Origin: Fidelibacterota bacterium TMED108
GTDB lineage: Bacteria > Fidelibacterota > Marinisomatia > Marinisomatales > TCS55
DNA: 12,151 nt
NCBI GenBank assembly: GCA_002172545.1
Contig: NHFJ01000007.1
Coordinates: 1 to 12,151 of the forward strand
Direction of reading: 5' to 3'
Shown: piece after piece, positions 6,891 to 12,151 of the stretch
How positions within the stretch are numbered: position 1 is the stretch's first letter
How the letters are laid out: every line of letters begins with the position of its first letter
Program-made: the position numbers and the translations under genes
Notes under the pieces: generated by a model
Databases searched by the model: none
The model's input: the letters and a program-made list of their open reading frames with translations, nothing else
Told to the model about the DNA's origin: nothing

Positions 6891-9800
6891 TTATTTTTTG
6901 TATAGCTGGTCATTCATATTGCGTACGCGACCAGAGAGATTTTTAATAATTGCTTCCATGATGTCTCCATGGCTTCCCATCACCTCATAAAAACCTTCTT
7001 GTTCTATTTTAAATAGAGTTGTTTCTTCCACTGCCGTTACATCTGCTGAGCGAGGCTCTCCATCAAGCAATGCCATATCGCCGATACAACTTCCTTCTCC
7101 CATGCGGGTAATTTCTGTATCTCCTTTGTGAATCTTCACATTGCCATTAACAACAATAAATAAAGAGTCACCGAATTCGCCTTCTTCAATAATAGGGTCG
7201 TCTTTTTCGCAACGAACCTCTTCCGTTATCTGAGCAACTCGGGATAGATTTTCCGCAGGTATTGATTTAAATAAATCAACAGACTTTAGGATAATAGTTT
7301 TTTCTAATGTTGAATACATGCCCAACTCATAGCTATCTAATTTAAAACGTTCCAGAGGAATGTCATCGACATTCAGAATATTTTTTTCGGAAGACCGTTT
7401 TATTATTTCACAGTTACCTTTTGAATTGGGAACCTTATTCCAATCAATTGATCCCATCAGTTCATCTTTATTAGAGTTAATCATATAATCTAAAGATATT
7501 ATCGATTCCCATTTATTTGGTGAATGCAGAAATGAGGCAAGCTCATCATCGAGTTTTGAAGGTAAGTCATTAAAATGTGTTGTGCCTATTTCGCTTCTTT
7601 CTTCAATTGGTATTTCTTCAATCAGCGGATTGATTATACTTCTTTGATCTTTGTTAAAAATATTCTCAAAAAATTCGAGTAAAAATGGAAGTTTTCCGGG
7701 ATCACCTGATTTGATAATCTGTATGTAGGTTTCAATGGGAGTATTTGGTTTATTCATTACCCCAAGCTTTAAAAGGGAGGGTAGCGTATTTTGAATCTCA
7801 TTATTAAGATGATCTACCATCAGCGTCTGATTTTTATCATCCGGAAGTAATTTTTTACACTCATTCATTGTATAAAGTTTTTTAGCAATCTTTTGTATTT
7901 CAGATGAAGTAGTATCCAGCTCTTCTTCGCTAAGATCATTATTTCGCGCACAAACTAAAAGTGAATCCACGACTTCATTGTAGATGTCTTGATCAGAGTG
8001 ATTAAGCTGTTTTATTAGCAGATTAACCGATGAATATTCTCGTAATGTTTTGATAATTCCTAACCTCAGACTTCTGCTTAAATCCTCACTTAGCAATAGT
8101 TTTTCAAAATGAGCAACAATCACATCATCAGAATATTGTTTAAGTGTTTGTCGTGCTTGAATCAAAGTTTTATGATTCCCCAGATTTGAAATGATTGCCG
8201 AAATTAAATTATCACCTAATCTTTTTTCAGCAATTTGAAGTGAAGCGTTACTGACAATTGGACTCTCAGATTCTAAGAATTGAATTAATTTTGATTCGGG
8301 TAATATATCGTTGTTATTTTCAAGCCTCTTTATAGCATTCACTTTTGTTTGTTCATCGCTGCTTTCGAGCGCATCGTTCAATATTGATTTTGCCTTATCT
8401 TGTGATCCAGTATCTATATCAATTATTGCAGCAGCAGCAGCAGCGCTAAGCTCTTTTGATTCACTGCCTAGCAATTCTTCAAGGTCGCTTTGGATTTCTG
8501 TTAATCTCCTTTTTCCAGATATGACAATGGCCTCAGCAGATACTTCATCCTTCTTTTCTATTGCATCAATAAGTTCAGTATTTGAAATAATATCCTCTTC
8601 ATCCCACGCAAGGTTTAAAATTCGCTTTCGTACATTCGTGCTTGAATGTCTAAAAAGGCTAGTTATAGTGTTTCGCCATGGGTGAAGTGGGAGCCCTTCA
8701 ATAATTTCAAAGGCAAAGAGCTGCTTCATTTCATTGTTTGAGGACAGCGTTTCTTCAATAGTTTTTACCATTGCTGCATCCTGAACATCTACGTTCAACT
8801 CCTCAAAGTCTATTTGACGTTTTGAGATGGCAGTTTCTAGCTGCTTTATATACCCATTTTTTACTCGAAAAGAAGTCAATACCCATAAAAATATCGCCCC
8901 TAGCGATACGAAGCTTAAGGTTTGAAGTGCTACAAATTTGGCAAGAAGAAAAGTAGTGATTCCCCCAAAACCTTCCGCTATGGACTTAATGGTGCCGCTA
9001 ATTTGCGGTTTGAGTGTTCTCCTAGTTTCGGCGGGAACTGGTAGCCAAAGCAGCTCCATAGATGAGCCAAATATTGTGAACTTAAATGTTTGATCAGAGT
9101 ATTTGGCTACGGTCGCACTAAATAAAACAGGGGCCAATATAAATGATACCGATCCCATAACTAGAAAAAACGGTAACATAAGCAACCCAAATAGAATACC
9201 AAAACGTGATAAAACGGGACCTGTAATGAAGAACTGCATCACAATTGAACTCGCGCCAGATATTGCATAGAATAAGCCAAAGAACGCTACCAGTTTACCT
9301 TCATCTGGGTATGTATCACTTGCAATCATTTTAAATTGATAATCAACGAGAACAGTAACAATTCCGGAAAGAGCAATGATACTTGCAATGCCGATAATAA
9401 AAGGATCTTTCTCTTTTTTTGATTTGACTGTATTTTGTTTTGGTTTGGATTTTTGATCGGAATCTGTCTTCATATAATTCATACTTAGCAATCCAAAAAG
9501 GAATGCTATTAACATGAATCCAGATGAAAGATAAAGCAATTCATCGGTTCCAAATGCATTCACAAATGGCCTCAAATTCATCCCTATTAGCATAACAGCG
9601 AATGAACCACCACCAGCTATGATGCCAAACAATCTCTTTGCTTGTTGTGGTTGAAAAGATTCAGCAGCGAATGCCCAAAATTGAATTAAAGCGATTGCTA
9701 CTACTATCTCAACCCATACGTATATAGCCGGAATCACCCATCCACTTATAAGGGACTGAGAAAAAATGAAGGAAAAACAAAAAATAGATGTCGTTAAAAT

Positions 9801-10049
9801 GAACATTAATTTTGGAGCAAGTTTTTTTGCGAGCTTTGTGTAGCCACTAAGGATAGGAGCGATAGCTATCGCTACGACTAAAAACATTAGAGGAAGAATC
9901 GATTTTTCAAACCTACTTAAAAAATATGCATCCTTCGCAGTTTTAGCAGTTAAGCCCATTGCTATTGTGAAGAATGAAAAAAGGAAAAAAGTTAAGACCA
10001 TTTTCCCTTCTCCGGGTTTGATATTGATTAATTTTCTAATAAACTTCAA
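6891..10049 (-). CDS. Nucleotide transporter-like (Npt1/Npt2, ATP/ADP translocase family) protein with HEAT-like repeats and CNB domain
   Basis: The product is 1052 aa in three parts. Residues 1-405 form about 12 membrane helices of the ATP/ADP translocase (NTT, MFS-like) family. Landmarks are GLTAKTAKDAYFLSRF, R-L-F-G-I-I-A-G-G-G, V-D-Y-Q-F-K and ELLWLPVPAETRR followed by a GTIKSIAEGFGG segment. Residues about 430-900 are helical, HEAT-like repeats with a six-Ala run. Residues about 905-1045 resemble a cyclic-nucleotide-binding domain; the phosphate-binding cassette is IGDMALLDGEPRSADV (989-1004), with the key Arg but Asp where cAMP binders usually have Glu. Classic NTT carriers exchange ATP/ADP in intracellular bacteria; in free-living bacteria the fold's substrate is uncertain. 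TTG 10049 is chosen because KFIRKLINIKPGEG fits the family N-terminus and the TTG overlaps the upstream stop as TTGA. ATG 10001, with a good GGAGAAGGG upstream, is the alternative but would cut the conserved segment. Confidence 0.85.
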   Translation of the reverse strand: MKFIRKLINIKPGEGKMVLTFFLFSFFTIAMGLTAKTAKDAYFLSRFEKSILPLMFLVVAIAIAPILSGYTKLAKKLAPKLMFILTTSIFCFSFIFSQSLISGWVIPAIYVWVEIVVAIALIQFWAFAAESFQPQQAKRLFGIIAGGGSFAVMLIGMNLRPFVNAFGTDELLYLSSGFMLIAFLFGLLSMNYMKTDSDQKSKPKQNTVKSKKEKDPFIIGIASIIALSGIVTVLVDYQFKMIASDTYPDEGKLVAFFGLFYAISGASSIVMQFFITGPVLSRFGILFGLLMLPFFLVMGSVSFILAPVLFSATVAKYSDQTFKFTIFGSSMELLWLPVPAETRRTLKPQISGTIKSIAEGFGGITTFLLAKFVALQTLSFVSLGAIFLWVLTSFRVKNGYIKQLETAISKRQIDFEELNVDVQDAAMVKTIEETLSSNNEMKQLFAFEIIEGLPLHPWRNTITSLFRHSSTNVRKRILNLAWDEEDIISNTELIDAIEKKDEVSAEAIVISGKRRLTEIQSDLEELLGSESKELSAAAAAAIIDIDTGSQDKAKSILNDALESSDEQTKVNAIKRLENNNDILPESKLIQFLESESPIVSNASLQIAEKRLGDNLISAIISNLGNHKTLIQARQTLKQYSDDVIVAHFEKLLLSEDLSRSLRLGIIKTLREYSSVNLLIKQLNHSDQDIYNEVVDSLLVCARNNDLSEEELDTTSSEIQKIAKKLYTMNECKKLLPDDKNQTLMVDHLNNEIQNTLPSLLKLGVMNKPNTPIETYIQIIKSGDPGKLPFLLEFFENIFNKDQRSIINPLIEEIPIEERSEIGTTHFNDLPSKLDDELASFLHSPNKWESIISLDYMINSNKDELMGSIDWNKVPNSKGNCEIIKRSSEKNILNVDDIPLERFKLDSYELGMYSTLEKTIILKSVDLFKSIPAENLSRVAQITEEVRCEKDDPIIEEGEFGDSLFIVVNGNVKIHKGDTEITRMGEGSCIGDMALLDGEPRSADVTAVEETTLFKIEQEGFYEVMGSHGDIMEAIIKNLSGRVRNMNDQLYKK

Positions 10050-10591
10050 TTTAAAATCTGTTTTGTTTGGTCAATAAGGCTTATAGAATAGTTAAAGTTT
10101 TGACTATTCCAAAACTCGATGAATACACTCGCAAACAGACTAACCATAACTAATATTAGCAATAAAAATACAAGCGTCACAATGAACAGCGCTCCATTTA
10201 TTAAAAAATACCGCTGTATCTGATCAATAGCAATTTGAAAGCTTTTGCTATCTGAATTACTTTCAGCGAATTCCAGATGATTTGCTGCTATAGTTAATTT
10301 TGTTCCCATGAAAATCGTTACAACACCCATTATAACAGTTGGTATGGAAAGAATAAAAATTGTTAAACAGTAGATTATTCCTGTGACAATATTCATGATT
10401 CCAACAAACCTTGTCCATTTTTTTAATCTTTCAATCATTAACCTACCCTCAACATTTAACTCAAAGCTTAGTTTGGGCTCTTTTGCTTTTCTAGGCATTC
10501 TTTTTTTAGGAGAAGCTTTTTTAGTTTCAACCTTTTTCGCGAGAACTTTTTTTACAGTAGTTTTTCTAGATGTCTTTTTTTGTTTAGCCAT
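10046..10591 (-). CDS. Membrane protein with Lys-rich N-terminal tail (DUF5362-like)
   Basis: The product is 181 aa. Residues 1-40 are extremely basic, rich in K, A, T, P and R, with motifs such as TVKK, AKK, SPKK and RKAK that resemble histone-H1-like tails. Then comes L-N-V-E-G-R-L-M-I-E-R-L-K-K-W-T (44-60), and three or four hydrophobic segments: about 62-80, 83-101 and 131-158 (long enough for one or two). The C-terminus, about 160-181, is polar. The membrane part looks like the uncharacterised DUF5362-type family of FCB bacteria; I am only fairly sure of that name. By the positive-inside rule the basic tail should be cytoplasmic. The gene ends in TGA that overlaps the TTG start of the transporter-HEAT-CNB gene, so the two are translationally coupled. 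No SD is visible before the ATG; a Bacteroidetes-type promoter lies about 50 bp upstream. Function is unknown. Confidence 0.78.
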   Translation of the reverse strand: MAKQKKTSRKTTVKKVLAKKVETKKASPKKRMPRKAKEPKLSFELNVEGRLMIERLKKWTRFVGIMNIVTGIIYCLTIFILSIPTVIMGVVTIFMGTKLTIAANHLEFAESNSDSKSFQIAIDQIQRYFLINGALFIVTLVFLLLILVMVSLFASVFIEFWNSQNFNYSISLIDQTKQILN

Positions 10592-10641
10592 TATTTATTT
10601 TTTAATGAAGATTTTGTAATTATCTTACAATATTATTGCAA

Positions 10642-10672
10642 CAAAGTTATCCGTGAATTAATAGAATCACAA
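10642..10672 (-). promoter_or_regulatory. Bacteroidetes-type promoter for the 10591-6891 operon
   Basis: On the minus strand TTG (10672-10670) is followed after 20 nt by TAACTTTG (10649-10642), an exact TAnnTTTG -7 element with the expected TTG-type -33 element at normal spacing. Transcription would begin a few bases further on, giving a leader of about 40-45 nt before ATG 10591. This is the best promoter match I see in the window. Confidence 0.5.
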
Positions 10673-10684
10673 GCATCCAACTAC

Positions 10685-10711
10685 ATAATAAATTTTAATA
10701 ATATTTATTAT
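10685..10711. repeat. 9-bp AT-only inverted repeat in divergent intergenic region
   Basis: ATAATAAAT (10685-10693) and ATTTATTAT (10703-10711) are perfect inverted copies separated by 9 nt. They lie between the promoter of the minus-strand operon and the start of the plus-strand lipoprotein gene. It may be an operator or simply a product of very AT-rich DNA; it has no G or C. The 10592-10770 spacer holds no gene that I can see. Confidence 0.35.
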
Positions 10712-10770
10712 TGAAATCTCTTAATCAAAGTGTTTACTTTACAATATCAATTAGTTTACAATTATAGTAT

Positions 10771-11322
10771 ATGTTTTCCGAGAAAAATGTGATAAACGCA
10801 ATCTTAAATATAAATTACGTTAACAATTTAGCGAAAAAATTGACTCGCTTTATATTAGCATCTTTAATTGTTATGCTTGCTTTTATATCTTGCGAAGATG
10901 CGAGCAATATTTTGGTAACGGAAAAAGAAGCCAAGACAAGTAACGGTAGATTTGAATTATCTCTTAAAATTGATCCAGATATTGTTTATTCAAATAGCAG
11001 TACAAAACTAATCACCTCTATAAGGCGCTCAGTTCATAAAGATTCGCTTGGATCTAACGAGCCAGTTATGAAGGTAAGTATGGGTGCAATTGGTGGAACT
11101 CTTGATCAGCATGCTGAAGTTTATTCTTATACTTATAATGGCGTAATATATTACGAAAATGAAATAGTTTCTGTAAATATTGCTGATAGTATTAATGCGG
11201 TATGGGAGGGATTGGCTTTTTTCCTTCCTTCATTGCCCCTTAAAGATTCTGGTCATATTTCAGCAGTTTTTGATGGAATGAATTTGACCTTACCCATTAA
11301 ACTGGTTGCCACCCCAGAATGA
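10771..11322 (+). CDS. Lipoprotein of unknown function, coupled to secretin gene
   Basis: The product is 183 aa and I do not recognise the family. A hydrophobic stretch RFILASLIVMLAFIS ends at Cys41, followed by EDAS, fitting a lipoprotein signal with the loose lipobox common in FCB bacteria. The mature part (about 140 aa) is beta-rich: FELSLKIDPDIVYSNSSTKLITSIRR, a Gly-rich VSMGAIGGTL and a Thr/Ile/Val-rich end, possibly one immunoglobulin-like fold. The pre-signal segment is unusually long (about 25 residues), so a later start such as GTG 10789 or TTG near 10840 is possible; ATG 10771 has no clear SD. Its stop overlaps the next start as ATGA (11319-11322), so it is translationally coupled to the secretin. 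A role as secretin pilot or accessory lipoprotein is an attractive inference, not shown by sequence similarity. Confidence 0.75.
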   Translation: MFSEKNVINAILNINYVNNLAKKLTRFILASLIVMLAFISCEDASNILVTEKEAKTSNGRFELSLKIDPDIVYSNSSTKLITSIRRSVHKDSLGSNEPVMKVSMGAIGGTLDQHAEVYSYTYNGVIYYENEIVSVNIADSINAVWEGLAFFLPSLPLKDSGHISAVFDGMNLTLPIKLVATPE

Positions 11323-12151
11323 CAAAAAAAATATTAACGTTAATTTTAATATTATCTTGCTCTTTTTCACAGCAAAAACCACCCCCTTCATCTCAAAAAT
11401 CTAATTTTAGTAGCAATTCAAACTCCCTTAGAGATTTGGATTATGAAGTTGTAAAGTTGAGCTATATTCAGACCGATCGAGCGCTAGCTATACTAAAGAC
11501 AATGGGCTATACCGTTGTAGAGTTCAGGTCTGGAAAAGGCGAGATACCGGGAGAAAGTAACTTTACCCCAGTTTACTCAAATAAAATAAACAATCTGAAT
11601 GCTCCTGGAGTATTACCGATAATTATTAAAATTCCTGATACACAAACAATTTCACTTGTTTCAAAAAGTAAGTCAAAGTCATCAAGTAAAAAATCTGCTT
11701 TAGGTGTCGATCTTGGCGGGGTGGTATTAGATAATACTACTAGCGGTGAACCTATGCAACGTCTTCTAGTTGGGTACAGGTCATCTGATATGCGTCCGCT
11801 TGCCCAATTACTTGATTTGCTTGCAAACAAAATAGATGTTCCAGCGAGTCAAGTTGCTATTGAAGCGCTAGTAATTGAACTAAATAGAGATAATTTAAGT
11901 GAATTAGGAGTAGACTTTTCAGCTGCAGGTTCTGGTGTTACCGCTGATTTTCCTCCTCCTCAAGGTGGGTCTATTTCACCTTTCACAGTTGTTCTTGATA
12001 GAACATTATTGGGAAGTGGAGCAAACTTTAGAGCAAATATCGATGCGCTTGTTAGTAAAAAACTAGCTACAATTAAATCTAAACCCTCTGCTTTGGTGCT
12101 TGATGGTAGACAAACACGGATTCAAGTAGGACAGCAAATTCCAATAGTAAA
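11319..12151 (+). CDS. Type II secretion/type IV pilus-class secretin (partial, C-terminus off right edge)
   Basis: The frame from ATG 11319 is open for 277 codons to the window end. Secretins form the ring-shaped outer-membrane channel of type II secretion and type IV pilus machines. The N-terminal 17-20 residues are an export signal, either type I (SFS|Q) or, less likely, lipoprotein (Cys14). Residues about 41-70 (YEVVKLSYIQTDRALAILK...) resemble a periplasmic N-domain. A Ser/Lys-rich linker follows (115-126). Residues about 149-190 contain the pre-barrel signature, with D-x-x-x-L-A-Q-L-L-D-L-L and Q-V-A-I-E-A-L-V-I-E-L, then L-G-V-D-F. The secretin core follows: L-V-S-K-K-L-A-T-I-K-S-K-P-S-A-L-V-L-D-G and I-Q-V-G-Q-Q-I-P-I at the edge. 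N-terminal domains are few, shorter than GspD. Which machine it serves cannot be told here. The start overlaps the upstream lipoprotein stop (ATGA). Confidence 0.88.
   Translation, partial: MTKKILTLILILSCSFSQQKPPPSSQKSNFSSNSNSLRDLDYEVVKLSYIQTDRALAILKTMGYTVVEFRSGKGEIPGESNFTPVYSNKINNLNAPGVLPIIIKIPDTQTISLVSKSKSKSSSKKSALGVDLGGVVLDNTTSGEPMQRLLVGYRSSDMRPLAQLLDLLANKIDVPASQVAIEALVIELNRDNLSELGVDFSAAGSGVTADFPPPQGGSISPFTVVLDRTLLGSGANFRANIDALVSKKLATIKSKPSALVLDGRQTRIQVGQQIPIV

Noticed and set aside
8428..8445. (GCA)5 trinucleotide run in the transporter-HEAT gene
   Set aside because: It encodes a short Ala run within a helical repeat; five units is too short to argue for phase or length variation, and it stays in frame.
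8311..8685. Plus-strand open frame rich in Ser and Ala opposite the HEAT region
   Set aside because: It is antisense to the 1052-residue frame, has biased composition from the complementary repeats, and no start signal.
10383..10619. Plus-strand open frame opposite the Lys-tailed membrane protein
   Set aside because: Its Phe/Leu-rich sequence is the complement of the Lys codons; no SD and no independent support.
10711..10742. TTG-N21-TACTTTAC as a promoter for the 10771 lipoprotein gene
   Set aside because: Only four of the six fixed -7 positions match TAnnTTTG, and similar matches are expected by chance in DNA this AT-rich.
11573..11830. Minus-strand open frame inside the secretin gene
   Set aside because: It is antisense to a well-supported secretin frame and shows no recognisable features.

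Overview
The window is about 12.2 kb of AT-rich, gene-dense bacterial chromosome. No insertion sequence, phage gene, CRISPR array or rRNA is visible. The genome looks like a Gram-negative member of the Fibrobacteres-Chlorobi-Bacteroidetes (FCB) group; a Marinimicrobia/Neomarinimicrobiota-like marine lineage is a reasonable guess but is not proven. The reasons are an LptD-type outer-membrane protein and a secretin (so an outer membrane exists), signal peptides that place Gln right after the predicted cleavage site, lipoproteins with loose lipoboxes, Shine-Dalgarno (SD) sequences at only some genes, and two matches to the Bacteroidetes-type -7 promoter element TAnnTTTG.

Layout. Positions 1-3401 (minus) hold most of a very large LptD/OstA-family LPS-assembly protein whose C-terminal end lies off the left edge. 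It diverges from a plus-strand cluster: an FKBP-type prolyl isomerase lipoprotein (3558-3962), a small membrane-anchored protein of unknown function (3983-4426), a MAPEG-family membrane protein (4458-4871) and tRNA-Thr(CGT) (4895-4967). Next comes a tightly divergent pair: on minus an exported YidD-like protein with a hydrophobic C-terminal domain (5006-5647), on plus a UshA-like metallophosphatase with several altered metal-site residues (5668-6600). The latter overlaps a small membrane/coiled-coil protein (6593-6886).

Converging on that is a minus-strand two-gene operon: a polytopic membrane protein with a Lys-rich N-terminal tail (10046-10591), then, through a TTGA stop/start overlap, a 1052-residue nucleotide-transporter-like protein fused to HEAT-like repeats and a cyclic-nucleotide-binding-like domain (6891-10049). 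The right end is a plus-strand pair joined by an ATGA overlap: a lipoprotein of unknown function (10771-11322) and the first 277 residues of a type II/IV-pilus-class secretin (11319-12151, running off the right edge).

Functionally the window is dominated by the cell envelope: LPS export to the outer membrane (LptD), periplasmic folding (FKBP), membrane-protein biogenesis (YidD-like), periplasmic phosphoester chemistry and an outer-membrane secretin. No single novel defence or mobile system is visible. The items most worth a second look are the exported YidD-like fusion, the metallophosphatase with substituted metal ligands, the transporter-HEAT-CNB protein coupled to a Lys-tailed membrane protein, and the secretin-coupled lipoprotein.
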